DNA from: Apostichopus japonicus
Lineage: Eukaryota; Echinodermata; Holothuroidea; Aspidochirotida; Stichopodidae
Length of the DNA stretch: 64,000 bases
Direction: 5' to 3'
Assembly: GCF_037975245.1 (NCBI RefSeq)
Contig: NC_092577.1
Span: forward strand, 30,781,398-30,845,397
Shown: positions 1 to 38,347 of the stretch, in pieces
How the letters are laid out: each line of letters opens with the position of its first letter
How positions within the stretch are numbered: position 1 is the first letter of the stretch
The notes under the pieces: model-generated
Database searches by the model: none
Told to the model about the DNA's origin: nothing
What the model saw: only the letters and a program-made list of their open reading frames with translations
Made by a program: the position numbers and the translations under genes

Positions 1-149
1 TTGCGTCCCGTGTTGGGGTGTTGGGGTGGGGGAGGGAGTTCCTTTGTGTACTTTGACTTAGTTTTAAGCCTTGAACAATTACAGACATATATTTTAGTTT
101 GAAAATCTTCATAGCCTATTTCCATTGTTGAAATATAACATGTTCAAAC

Positions 150-600
150 ATAGAAGAACCCTGGTGATGCTGGTGGAGGTCAGAAATCATCTAGAGTCAA
201 CACAGGTCAAAGTGTGTACATCTTGTAAACACCGCATCGTAGGAAGGGTAACATTGACAAGTCTTGACATGTCTCGTACTTGGCATATAGTGTACCGTGT
301 TATTTGAAGGAACACCCTATTGATGTTGGTCGAGGTTAAAGATCATCTAGGGTCAACAGTGATCAAATGCATTTTTGCATTGTGGATATTGGAGTTGAAA
401 GGTAATATTAGGTTAAAAGAGTTCCAAATGTGTGAAGGACTAAAACATGGTATTGCAAGAAATGCAAACACTTTGACAAATTTCCCAAAACAAATAAAAA
501 GTAAATTGACAGATTTCATACATGGGGTTTTTGAACGCTCCATATTAAGTAGACCCCTTTTGTCTTTGGCTTAAGTCAAAGGTCATCTGGGATCAAGTGA
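150..600. repeat. Dispersed 'aaggtcatct / tgacctttgacc' repeat, divergent tandem copies
   Basis: Three loose copies of a unit containing 'ggt(c/t)a(a)agatcatctagggtcaa' recur at about 150-190 bp spacing. The same family occurs in the other orientation at 3990-4500 and inside the transposon at 11340-11590, where it reads 'gacctttgacct'. No ORF is conserved between copies. Confidence 0.5.
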
Positions 601-1951
601 ATGTGTTTCCCACTATCACCGTTTCAGTTGCATGACCAGTGCTTAAGTACTATGTCATTGTATGAAGAAAGCCTTACAAATATGGCATGTAATGTTTGAA
701 GTCACACCAAATATACAATCCACATTCACAGTGTGTTACTCTATGATCAAGCATGTTTTGTTTTTCTTGGTTCCGAATAGAGACATGCAAACTTCTTTGG
801 CACAGAAGAGGAAAAGAACTTCCTTAGAAGAAGATGGTGGATCTTCAGAGTGATGATTGTTTTCTATTACATGTGCTTTCTCTGACAATGTCATGATATG
901 TGCCTTTTTACAATAAATTGACAGTACAGAAAGCATTCTAGTATTATTAACTCTTTTCTGACAGTATTGAAAGCACCAGACAGTGCCAACCATTCTGAAT
1001 CTCATGTTTCATTACATTCGCAACTCGAATAACCCGTCTAAAGTACTCACAGAAGTTTTCGAAATGCTTTTAGATGTCATGACATTTTCTGTAACGTTAT
1101 AACATTTGTTAAAACATTACTATAACATCTTTACAACTTTTTATGGAACATTTTAAAAACATTGTGCTGACATTGAAATAATGTTATATCAAAAGTTGTG
1201 AAAATGTTAACCTGCTATTCTAGCGACTCAACATTTAACGTTTAATAACATTATTTTATAACGTTGTCGTAACGTTTGTCAAAATGGTATTATGTGTTTA
1301 CAACACTTTCTGCAAAATTAAATTAAATTTCTGACAACGAAATAACTTTGTATAAAACGTTGTGAAAACTTCCCGAATGTTCACGTATAATGTTGTTTAC
1401 ATAGTATAAGCAAGGAGTTGTTATTGTGATGTCATTTAATAATATGATATATATTGACTTGTACTCTCTGAAACTCCTTTCAAGTTCCTTCTATAGTTAC
1501 CCTGCATGGAGTTTCTCCCTAGATTTAACGTCATCACTCACTTTCTTACGCACCATTATAAAGAGCAAGCTAAGAAATCATTTAAAGTATGGACTCTTCA
1601 AGAGAATTTCAGCCGCTATGTGATCTGTTCTTGGCGCCACGCATGGAAATAGAGCTTAAATGGGAAATTGTCCCTTTCAGTTGTAAATGGCTATTTGGAG
1701 CAATTTGCTAATTAGTATTCATAATTTTTCAGCCAATAGACATTTTGGTCGGAAGATCTCATAATCGTTCTACTTTTCTTGAACATGCCGCTATATTTCT
1801 TTTCAATGTGATTGAAACAAAACCTTTTCCCCCTTTGAGTTTTATGTCGCATCTGAGGAGTCTTTGCGTTAGGCTTCATAGGTCCAGTCACTGTAACTGA
1901 TGAACCTAAGCTGTTTCAAAGGGTAATTTTCTCCACTTTGAAAGTTGCAAG

Positions 1952-2312
1952 GGCGTAGGAACCGGGGGGCTGGGGGCGCCAGCCCCCAGTGAAAATATGG
2001 AGGGGCGGAAGTATCATTCCGCCCCCCCCCCCGCTTTGCCAGTCAGAAAACCCCTTTTTCAATTACAAATGAGAAAAAAAATCTCATTTGGAGCACCAAA
2101 TTGCACCAAAAGGCCAGGTGAAAATGCAAAGTTATTTACAAAATGGAGTGGGTGTTGAAGTGTGCTACATTGCACCAAATTGCATCTGAGGCCACCTGGA
2201 AATGCCAAAGAATTCCAAAGGGGAGGGGGACACCCCCTCCCCTTAGACCCCTCCCCCAGGCCGGCCATCAGTCTTCAGCCCCCCCCCCCACTCAAAAGTA
2301 CCTTCCTACGCC
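1952..2312. mobile_element. Short non-autonomous element with GGCGTAGGAA inverted ends
   Basis: The left end reads GGCGTAGGAA and the right end is its reverse complement TTCCTACGCC. The inside is rich in runs of C and G and has a GGGGGCGCCAGCCCCC palindrome near the left end. No target duplication was established. It resembles small inverted-repeat elements common in marine invertebrate genomes; the class is uncertain. Confidence 0.45.
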
Positions 2313-2984
2313 ACTGGAAAAGTTGAATAGATCGAATATAACCTGGTCTGATAGCAGTGGTGTAATTTAACGGTCTGCAAGTTTATCAAAACTAATTTTG
2401 TGCTTAATGTCATGCTTGAACTATGAGCGAATGAAACACGTATGCAATGGGGATTGATTCCCTGTCAAGGAAATGAAAGTCATATTTCTGGTCTTATATA
2501 ACCATATACTGTGTGGATCAGGCCTGGGGTAATGATTTTATTAATCAGCTAAATTTCAATATCTTTGACATACCATCTTCCCAGTACAACTCAACGATTG
2601 CTATAGATAATGACTTAATTATATGTTGTTACTGTCCTGGCGCATGCAACTAAACTTGCAGGTAGCCACGGTTACTGCGCCTCTGTGATTGCGGTTAAAA
2701 TAATGTGGGCAATTTATAGTTCATGTGAGAGGGAGTAAATATGATCGCATCATAACTGTATTGCCTAATATAACATAATGCAAGGATATCGATTACAACC
2801 GCTCCCATCCTCCTCCTCCCCAACCACTCATCATGCACTCCATTGTCACTTCGTTGAAGAAACATACAGCAAAAATAATTGCTGCACGAACGATCCAATA
2901 ACCATCGAGTGTTAAACCTGCACACGGGTTTTTTCGAGGACGGTTGTAGAAATATGTTGCTTAACATATAAAACTAATACTAAC

Positions 2985-28397
<25,413 letters not shown>

Positions 28398-30736
28398 TGT
28401 TACACCATCAACAACAACAAGAACAACAAGAACACCAACAACAACTACAAACTCTTAAGAGGATTGATGAACTTCGCTTGTAAAGGCTGAGTTCAATCTT
28501 TCCTTATAATTGCTCGAAACAATCCAGGGTCGTACCTACGGATACTTAATTCGGCAATCCACCTAACAGGAGCAGTGACAGCCAGTAAATTGTCTCCGAT
28601 CGAGCGCTTTAACTTACGAAATTACGTGGAGTTGAAATAAGTTGAGTTATCTTGATAAACCCACAATGTTAGAACTTTAAAGACAGACACAACACGCTGG
28701 TGACGAGAAGTAGTAGCTAGTATTCTGCATTGAGTGACCACGGTTTAACGGAGATAAAAACGCCCAACCAACACGGTCACTGTGCGAGTCCTCTCATTGG
28801 CCAAGTTCAAAACAAAAGATCTTCGAAGCTAACAAAAGAAATTCTATATGGAGTTATTATGTCAGCTGATTTAAGTAGGTGTGAACTTCTTCTACCCTGG
28901 AGAAGCAAAATGAAATGGTTACCTGCATGTGACGTCAGCCATCCGAAGTGAACGAACACACAAATCAGAGCCGTATATAGTATAGACGTATGCAACTCTG
29001 ACATAAATTGTGCCAAGCAGCCCTCACATCAGTGTCCATACAAATCCTACGGTGGGCAAGTTGTTAGCCCTTTGCGTGTGAATGGATGTTTTTCTTTTGT
29101 ATAAAGTCACCGAGAAAGTGACCCGATTGTATTATATTGGTGAAGTGAACACACGTTGGTAATTCCCTCGTCTTTGCTGCAACTGCCTGAGTGGGTCAAA
29201 TATCCACTATTCAGTTTGTTGGTTTTGCGAGGCATGTTCGTAACTAGGCCTCAATAATGTAAAGATTCGTCAGTTGAGGGAACTGCACGAAAAACCTATT
29301 AACAGAAGCCCCAAAAATGACGTCACGAATTCTAAGCTGACGCCAAGCTAAGCGAGTCCAACCTCGTTAAGGAGTTCCAAGTTGCATTCAGAAGGTGAAC
29401 TTTCAATTTCCAATGACACAGCAGTTTTCATTATTCTAAACGTTATAGGCGACAAATACTATAGGCTATATTGGTGTCCAGTTAACTTTAAAGGTCTCTT
29501 TTCGTGAGAAAAAAGGGAGGGGAGGGGAGGGGAACATTTAAGACCCCCCCAAACCCTCCACCAAAAAAAAAAACCCGACATGTAATAAGCGGAAAGTGTT
29601 TACAATATAGTATTAATATAGCCAGAAAAGTTAAGAAACTGTTTAGTATAACAAAGCATGTGGTTTTAACATTGTATGCAGAGCAAATAAACAAGCCTGC
29701 CATGTCAAATGTACTTTTTTGTTTCCCTATAGTAGTTGGAGAACGTATTACGCAATAGTACCATATATGAGAATATATCGAATATTTTATTATTTCTTCA
29801 TTTTTCATCTTTTCATTGATACAAAAAGACGACCCACCAAAATGAAACGAAATAACTTGTAAATGAAATCACTACTAAATCACTTTGATCATTCCATATT
29901 AATTATGAAAATTAAATTAATAATTCCAAAATGTCAGGAAAACCGAAAAAGAAAAAAAGCAATATTAGCTATTTTAATCCCGCTCTTCTGTTATTTTTTC
30001 GCTCGATGCATGAAGGCAAATAACATTTATGAATATATTAAAGGAATAACGTTCGAAATAATGGTTGACATAGTTAAATGTGCTTAGGATTACAGGCTCT
30101 GCTCGGTACATCATTATTTAAGCCTCATAATTACTTCAATCAACACCTTTTATATACCTACATGGACCAATCCAGAAGCACGTGACATGATTGAATGACG
30201 TAGAGGCCTACAGCATTCTTTGGTAGCCTACACTCTGCATAAATAGAACATTACGTAGTAGGTTTGACAGAAAAACTGTTCTTTAGTTGGCTGATTAAAG
30301 TATAATAGAATAATAACAATGAAACATTCCTGGAAGTCTACATTATCAAATGAGTTCGATTTAATCTTGATCAAATAAAAACGTTTGTATTCTTCGATGA
30401 ATTCATTTTATGGGGTTGAGCCAAATTATGGTTGTTGGAAGAAAAAAAGACTGATTAGTTAATATACAATAGATGAATGTTGATTATTCTTACGAGTGCA
30501 TATAACTTGCCTAATTAATAATTTGCCAGTATTCACTGCGTAATGTTGGTTAATGAGATATAATTATTCCGGTTGGCGTTGATTACTTAATAAAAATACA
30601 TAACATCTTATATATAGCGAAAGATGTGATTTTTTTTTTAAAGATTTGGTGGTATTTTGTGAGTGTATCTGCAGGGCAACAACAGGGTGGTGGTGGTGAA
30701 GATGATGATGATGATGGTGGTGGTGGTGATGGTGAA

Positions 30737-30793
<57 letters not shown>

Positions 30794-31767
30794 GAAGATG
30801 ATGATGATGATGATGATGACGACGACGACGACGACGGCGGCGACGACGATGATGATGATGATGATGATGAAGAAGAAGATGATGATGATGAAGATGGTGA
30901 TGATGATGATGATGACGACGGCGACGGCGACGGCGACGACGACGATGACGACGACGACGACGATGACGATTATGATGATGACGATGACGATGACGATGAT
31001 GTCATCACGGCAATTTCAGCTGAAAATATTTTACTTATACTTTTGATGAACTTAACCACATGTTTAGACAATTTTCGAAGTCTCTGTTATTATTCTTACG
31101 TAATCAGGAAGCTAGGGTATTCCTTTTCTTTCTTCAATTTTTGAGGGCTAAAGGGTGGGGGAGGCTGGGGGTGGATCATTCTCATTAAGGCTGGGGATTC
31201 GGTGCACACTGCTTATATACAGTGCTGACTTTACCATAGTGATGTAATATATAGAAAGCTTCCTTACAACTTACTCACCACGGGCCCAGCCGCCATCTTG
31301 TGTCTTATGCTACTTGCATACTATATAGGCTGATTGAAAGTTTGAAACGGTGAGTGACTTCATTTCTTGCTTATTCCGGTTTCGTGCTTGACATGTATAT
31401 ATCTCGCCTACTGTACATATATGCTTTTACCGTTACGTACCATTGTTATGCTATTTACACAATATAGTCGTATTAACAGAAACCTGATTATGGTCTCTTA
31501 TTAGACACTCCACAAAAGCAAGTGAAGAATAAAAGCAAAGAGTCTGCTGCAGAGTAATTGAAAACTGATTTACATAACAATACAGTCAGTGTGTGTGTGT
31601 GGAAAGCATCGATTACGTAACAGTCGTATACCCGGCCTCAAGTGAAACGATAAATTCTATTTCAAGATCTTTTCAAAATGCAGAATAAAAAAATAAAAAA
31701 GGTCAGCAACCTTTTTATCCACTGAAGAGCCTGTGTAAGAGATGATGTGTAAAACTAAAGTGGGCCT
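28398..31767. other. Divergent intergenic region between the two NRF-6-like loci
   Basis: The region separates the minus-strand gene (start codon 28397) from the plus-strand paralogue. It should hold the gene's promoter and a CAA-rich 5' leader (28409-28445 on this strand). It also contains a GAT/GAC microsatellite. No other gene was recognised. Confidence 0.5.
30689..30998. repeat. GAT/GAC trinucleotide microsatellite
   Basis: About 310 bp of GAT, GGT and GAC repeats. The Asp-rich and Met-rich frames are artefacts of the repeat. Confidence 0.93.
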
Positions 31768-31805
31768 GACGTTTCGATCCTAGCAGGATCTTCTGACAAG
31801 TGAGA
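31740..31805 (-). repeat. Penelope-type repeat remnant with a degenerate hammerhead-like stem
   Basis: On the minus strand GATCC and GGATC flank a TGCTA loop and are followed by GAAACGTC. This is the stem II plus GAAAC arrangement of Penelope-type hammerheads with a palindromic ACGT stem III. The CUGANGA core is not present ('GTCAGAA' stands in its place). I read it as a retroelement remnant, not a ribozyme. Confidence 0.35.
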
Positions 31806-32087
31806 GAAACTACAAGGGGACGACAAAATACAAGCACAGAATACAGTTAGGTAGTAATGAGCAGGGTAGACACAAACGAGATTGACTGAGGATTAGTCGG
31901 GGATTAGTTGATAAAGGTTGAAGAGAAGAAAGGAACCAACAGGGAGAAGAGGAGAGGTAGGAGATAACCAGTAGAAGATTTAAAGCCTGTGGCACTACTG
32001 TAAGTCCTTTCTGGTTTTACGGTGTAAAGGGATGTCGATTCCCAAAACTCTCAAACCAGAAAAGTCATTGTAATTTTTCTATTGCAG

Positions 32088-35000
32088 GCAGTTATTGCCA
32101 CTGTTTTTATTGCTTCCTTTCTACACCCCGCGACAAGTCTTGAAACGACTGTTACGCGTTTGACAATACTGGCAGAAGATGAGGTTGGAGAGGAGATGGT
32201 CAATTCCCCCAATCCAGCCAACTTATTGGGATCAATCCTCTCGGCGGAGAAAGATTTAGCTTTTATCGGTGCCGCTGTGGGAGATGGAGGGGTCACCTCA
32301 TCCGGGGTGATTAGTCAACTGGCATCTTGGGAAAATATCTCGTCGACGTGTCTACAAGATGTCTCGACATACCTTCAAGATTTATTAACACTCAAAGCGT
32401 ACGCCCTCAAAAGTAAGTCGAAACTTCAGTCAAATTTCAAAAATCAAAAATTGTGTAATATGAGTAAACAGAGCAGGGAAATTTGGTTACATCCATCTTT
32501 TCTTGTTTTTTCTTGTTTTCGTTTGTTTTGTTTTTGTCTTTTTGACAACGTCACATGATAAACGCGCTGACCTATGTGTGTGAATTTTATGTATAGTGCA
32601 TTAAACCTCTACTCGACCGTGTCACCAGTGATATATATATTTGCTCTTGTCACGTTTTGTCACAGTTTATGCTTAATAACGATCACGCCCCCCCCCCCAT
32701 TCACGTTTAGACAGCGGGAGAGAGTTAAATCGGGGCTGGCGGGGAGGGGAGGGCGGGTAAAAGCTTCGAGTGGCAGTAGGATATGTGGCATTGATTTGAG
32801 GAGGCAACCCACAAAAATACCATATTTCTTGAGTAAGTAAGTAAGGGCCAATACATACATACATATCATAGCTACATGAATTTGTTCGATTCTAACCTCT
32901 TCATTAACAAAAAAAGGATAAGGTATCATGATAATTTTATGAAAGGAACATTTTAAACTTAGTGATATTTATGTGCTCTAATCATCACTACCCCTCCCCC
33001 CACCACATCTAGCCTGTATTTATGTTTCTTCTCTTTAAATTAACACCTACACGCTATGAGGAGTTCATATTGTACGGTGCACCTTATTTATTCTTGTTTG
33101 TAGACATGTTCACTCTTTGTCAATTTACAATTAATGTACTTTTTATTACTGTTTAACATATGTTTCCGCTATATCATGGTGGAGTGCACAAAATGGGGAT
33201 AGGGCGGGGGGGGGGGGTTGGGGCATGGCCCTCCCGTCTCCATCGTCAGTCGGGGGATTTGTTCAAAATATTTTAATAGCACTAGACCTAATTTATATTC
33301 TAAATTTCCATCTCAGCATGAAATACTTGATCATTTGTTTTCTGGGGCAGGACCTCAACACCCCCCTTACAGGAAAATCGCCTTCAATTACCCTACAGCC
33401 ATACCTGTCATTTGGCAAAGTAATTGACCCGCCTGTACAACCCTGTCGTCCATAAAATTTGGTTCCCCTGCCTAACTCACCCTAAGGGGAGAGAGGGGGG
33501 CGGAATTTGCCCTCCCTCCACCTTTGAAATCATGTACACGTCACTGTTCTATCATAGTTACTACTTCATTTACATATTTACCAAATATAGGAACACATTC
33601 GATGTTGTTGTATCCTTCCTAGCAACCATTATGTATAGTCTCTACATACCAGTAGTTTCTAATTATGTTTTTCATAGATAAAAAGTCTTATCAGATGGCA
33701 CTTATCCATGGGTGTTATGTTTGCTTTGATCTTCGGGTTTTACAGTGCTGGTAACGACTCATCACTACCTACGTGGTTTGCAGCACTATGACATGTTATT
33801 GACCGGGTTGTGTTTACGTCATGCGTTGCTTGGGTCGTCTTTGCCTGTGTTACCGGAAATGGAGGTAAGATTGTCTACAATTTAGTCGTTTGTCGATGTG
33901 TAAGAATCAGATATGATATTCATCGTTTACAAAATCGAATATTTTGTTATCATTTGCAAAAACATATTTTCTTTTCTTTTAACGAACAATCTTCATCTAC
34001 GTCATTTTCAGATGACGTAATTGCCGTTTTTAGGACAACGCGTCATATATTATCTAAGTGTGATTGCATATGGCGTCAAAAAGGGCTATTGCCTGATATA
34101 GAACATAGTACATTGAACTGAAGAAGGTTCCAATGATAGATGTCATATTTCAAAACAACAAAATGTATATTGAATCGTTATACTTTGTTTTGGGCATAGA
34201 TGACACTCACATGTCTCCACCACGTTATCGCACTCTCAGTATTCCTATAAAAGATGAGGATAGTTCTTCGGTTAAACAGCATCATTTCAATTTACAAATT
34301 GTTGATCAACATTCATCGGCAAGGGGCGGTTACTGTATAGTCTCTAGTCATTATATTTACCAGTAAAACTTAGGAATTAAAAAATTTATTTACAATTATA
34401 ACACTAAATCTTTTCCATTGACAGCTAAGCTTTGCACAAGCACTCTTTTCAAAATAAACGAGCCCAATAATAAACATGTATTAATAATGGATAATTATAA
34501 AGAAGCACTTCCTAACTATGTTTCTTTATTTTTACTTTTCTGTTCGATTGATGTCTAGGTTCAGTTAATAATTTTGTATCCTGGAGTTTTTGGCGTCCCT
34601 TGAGTCGTTTAACCTATTGTTGCTATCTTCTGCATCCGATGGTGATCGTAATCTTTCTAAAGAGTGCAATTAATAACGAATTACATACATGTCAATCTTC
34701 TTTGCATTTTAATAATTTTATGCGACATTTATTTATTAATATCGTCCGCTCTTTTATTAGACTCAAGGGTATTTCGAGTTCCTTACCGTGACAATAAATA
34801 GCTTAAATCTTCAATTTGTTATGTATAAAACTTGAGGATACCAGTTTTAGAAACATGTAGCAAATTTAATCAATGAGTAGTAACGTGTAACAAATACGCT
34901 ATACCACTGACAGTACATCCTGTACACAGCCGTAGGTCCTACGTAAAATCATGTGACTATACCTGTCCAATCACAATCCAGTGATACAGAAAAACAAAAA

Positions 35001-35371
35001 CTGGAAATAAAAGGCCTCAAGAGCAATTATGAGCGTCACTAGCTGTGAATTTTGCTGACGGTGAGGGTGGGGGTTGAGGGTGGGGAGTATACCTTATTCA
35101 TATATCTGAATAATTAACCACTTCTGATCTTAGTAGGCGCTTGATAATTCAGCGCAGATCATTGTTAACTGTTCTTACCTTTATAAAGCTTTTACAAACG
35201 GTAGGAATTTACACTAAACCTTGTTCTTCTTTCTATATTTTCTTATTTTTCATCCAGTGCTATTTCTTTGTCGGCAACACCGTCTTATCTTTCTCTCTCG
35301 CCTTCTGCCTCTCTCTGCTCATCAAGTCTCCGGCGGTCGCCATTTTGAAAAATGTCTTGCGAAGATCAAAG
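32088..35371 (+). pseudogene. NRF-6-like acyltransferase paralogue, middle not found, with a nonsense codon
   Basis: Exon 32088-32412 encodes a hydrophobic start (VIATVFIASFLHPATSL) and the start of an NRF domain (TCLQDVSTYLQDLLTLKAYALK). It ends at A|GTAAGT in the same phase as exon 1 of the minus-strand gene. Exon 33695-33864 encodes the late acyltransferase helices (WVVFACVTGNG) and carries TGA at 33789-33791 inside the frame. The exon from 34565 encodes RPLSRLTYCCYLLHPMVIV, a family hallmark. Exon ~35257-35371 gives the C-terminus (GNTVLSFSLAFCLSLL). Exons for NRF part 2, WxxxGHT, VDTFF, WW.NxLYINN and MGWSWYLANDMQ were not found in the 1.3 kb available. The start codon exon was not identified either. 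Family identity is clear. Pseudogene status rests on the stop codon and missing middle; a misassembly could mimic the latter. Confidence 0.65.
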
Positions 35372-38347
35372 TAACGCGCAACTTAAAGCAACTTAGTTCT
35401 TCAATCAATTAGTCGGCAAATATTACAGTGACGTCATGAATAATACAACACTTTAGTCTGCGGTTTGTCACCAATTCCATGTTCTGTCTGACCCGGGCGG
35501 GTGGACTGAGACATAAATTGCGGTGCTCGTCTCGATCAGTGGGTCCAACCGTAAGCGATGAGGTCTTGAAACAAATGACGCATTTGGCACCTCGGACGAA
35601 AATACCACCTTTCGCGACCAAGGTCAAATCTGGGCCGTCGGCAAATCATTTTGTCGGTGCCTTAAATCGGAGATTCGAACCCAGTGGCGCATTTTGTTCC
35701 GAGCCGGTAAATAGGTAGTGCAATCGGTATATGGATAACCCCTAAAATTTAACCAATGGACTATACACTGATTGGTATATTTGAAAGTTTATGACAAATT
35801 TCATCGTCCATGGTGCGGTTTAGTGACCAGACTAAAGTTACTGAGAATGTTTTTCAGGTACCTTATATTTCCTTGAATGGAATAGTCTGATATATCAAGA
35901 CTGTAGCAAATTCAACGCAAACCGCAACTCAAGGGTAGAAATGATTCCCTTTATTTTTTAGGTTTAGTGTTGTTGTCATTGATAATGTAGCAAAGATAAA
36001 AAAGATTGAGATAGCGATGTGTGTGTGTTGGGGAGGGGGGGGGCGGGTATATATGAGGAACTGAGCGGTAACAGATTGAGTGTCAAAATGAAATGACCTC
36101 AATTGTTTATGTTGGCAAGATTTTTTTATAATATTAAGTTTTATATTTGTATATAAAGCTATTTCAATATTTGAAGATATTTTTGGTTTTATGTTTTTTT
36201 TTCTACATATTGTCATGCGGTATTTAAAATCTTTAGTTTCTTCCTGTACTCGCAGTATTGACGATAAACTGAATTGTGAATATGATTTAGGACTTCTAAA
36301 CCAATGTTTGAGGTTTGTTATCCTCTCTACCATACGTAGAGCTGGTAATACTGCTCATGTATCAATGAACATGTCAATTTCAAAGCCAGAGACATCTCAA
36401 CAGATTATTCATTTTGCTTATGACAATCATTTTATATTGTTATCCTAGATATTAGAATTATGTGTAGTATGAGAAGTTATTTTTGAAACATTGTATGAAT
36501 CATTACTGCAATACATCTGTAAATGTGTTATATTTTTTGTTGTTGTTGTCAATAGTAGTCCCATCCCACCTTCCCCCACCCATAACTCCCCAAACCCAAC
36601 ACCTATTCCACTCCCTATCCCAACCATACCCATTCCCCACTCCTCCCCTCTCTGGGTCCTTTCCTCTCATCTTCAGAGTTGAGGGCCTTTAATGGCTCCG
36701 AGAGGTTGCACTGCTTCACTTAGTATGTTCACATGATAAACCCAAGATAACATCCTACCCCCTGTCACTTCCCCTCAGTTAGTTTTAGGAACTCCATTAA
36801 CCAATATGCAAATACATGTATATATAAACATATATACAAAGCTTAATGTTCATCTGTTTTATTTTATTTCTGAGATGATTATATAATGTCTGATTGAGAT
36901 AAAAAAGGGAAAAGAAAGTTAATAATAATAATAGATTCTTATATAGCGCAATATACCCGAGGCAGTCTCAATGTGCTTTACATGTAACATAAACAAGAAA
37001 AGGTATTAAGCAAAATAAGAAGAAAATAAATGTGTTTTAACAGCAGACTTAAAGGTTGATATAGAAGCAGAGTTTCTGATAGTAATAGGGAAGATTGTTC
37101 CATAAAACTGCAGTTGATTAAGTTAAGGTAATTGTTAAATTACAATAAAAACAAAACAATACACTGGAAATATGATAAATTCTACTAGCACCTTCAGACC
37201 AGCACCTATGGTGAAAAAAATTGCCTGCTGTTTTACTGACAAGAATTACTGTCAACATGAACAAGGAGGACGGAAGGGATGGGGAGAAGGGAGGGAGGGA
37301 GGGAGGGGTAGGTGCTGATAAAATGATGTGGCCTCAGTTTATAACAATGATGGGACTTCTTCATCTCACCTCGTGACTGTCCTCCAGCCATGCTGGTCAT
37401 AATATCCTATCATGTTCTCCCATTGACTTACTACTATCTAGAACCGAACCTACATGTTTCACTGATAGCAGGAAGACTGGGACTTACACAAAACCAATAC
37501 AATTCGTGCAGATTAAATGTTCTGTCACAAAAGCAAGTGTTTTACTTCAGAAAAGTCGGAATTAGACTAGGGAGAATGTGATGACCCAGAAAGGGATGGG
37601 GTGGGAGGGGAGGGGGGATGCAGTGATAAAGAATTACCAATTTTGCATTTCATGTAGATGCAGAAAACGATGTTTTTTTTTTCTTTTTTAAGTGATCTTA
37701 AATGTGTTTCTACATTCATGTAATTGATTTTTATAGAGGTGTTGTGGAATCTCAGTAGTATACCTCCAATTAAAGGACACAGAACAGTAAGCTTAATATT
37801 AGTAGTCCCTGCTATAATATTAATAATGGAATATACACATATTAAATATTGTGATAACATATTACCTCTTAAAATGGCAGGGGAAGTGGTGTGGTGAGAG
37901 AAGTGGTGGGGGAGGGTTGGGGAGGGAAAGAGGTTAGGGTGGAGGGGTAATAGGTGGGTTCTGTCTTTAAGGCATTTTGTAGCTCTTTCAATATTATGGT
38001 GGGATCGTTTTCATGGTGACAAATTGGCCATTTGCACTTCTTAAGACCATCCTTAGTAGTGTCTCCAGAGATGCCATTTAAAGATCATCTGTATTTATCT
38101 TTAAATATATTTATAAAAATACAGAAAAACAATTACCTAACACTGATATAAAAGTAAGGTCAAACTTTTCGCCGATTTTTACAAAAAAAATTGTCTTTCG
38201 ATAAAACATCCTCACTCACTGGCACACATTTGTAATCTATTCACTTTAACAAGTCTGAGATCTGACAAAAAAAAAAGACCTGACATAAACCAATTTAAGG
38301 AATGGTACAGTTTTTATAACACTTCACTTGGTATTAAACTCACTAAA
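35372..38347. other. Region between the NRF-6-like pseudogene and the receptor-like gene
   Basis: No gene was recognised. It contains G-run and C-run tracts (36020, 36560-36660, 37260-37310, 37590-37620), AT-rich sequence and one dispersed repeat at 36920-36990. The 3' untranslated ends of both neighbours probably lie here. Confidence 0.4.
36920..36990. repeat. Dispersed 'tatagcgc ... gctttaca' repeat
   Basis: The text 'tcttatatagcgcaatata' followed 30 bp later by 'tgtgctttacat' is shared in outline with 41875-41950 and 45885-45930, so it is a dispersed family in this window. Confidence 0.5.

Larger units (their letters stand above)
1..2984. other. Intron or 3' continuation of the NRF-6-like gene; no exon recognised
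   Basis: Downstream of the donor at 2984-2983 no further acyltransferase exon was recognised on the minus strand, so the remaining exons probably lie left of the window. The stretch holds dispersed repeats: a 'tcaaaggtcatct' family at 150-600, AACATT/AACGTT-rich sequence at 1080-1400 and an inverted-ended G/C-rich element at 1952-2312. Confidence 0.5.

Noticed and set aside
30626-31144. Asp-rich and Met-rich frames
   Set aside because: Translation of the GAT/GAC microsatellite; both frames are open for the same reason.
33218-33681. Overlapping plus-strand ORFs between the pseudogene exons
   Set aside because: Their translations match no missing acyltransferase exon and sit in G-run repeat sequence.
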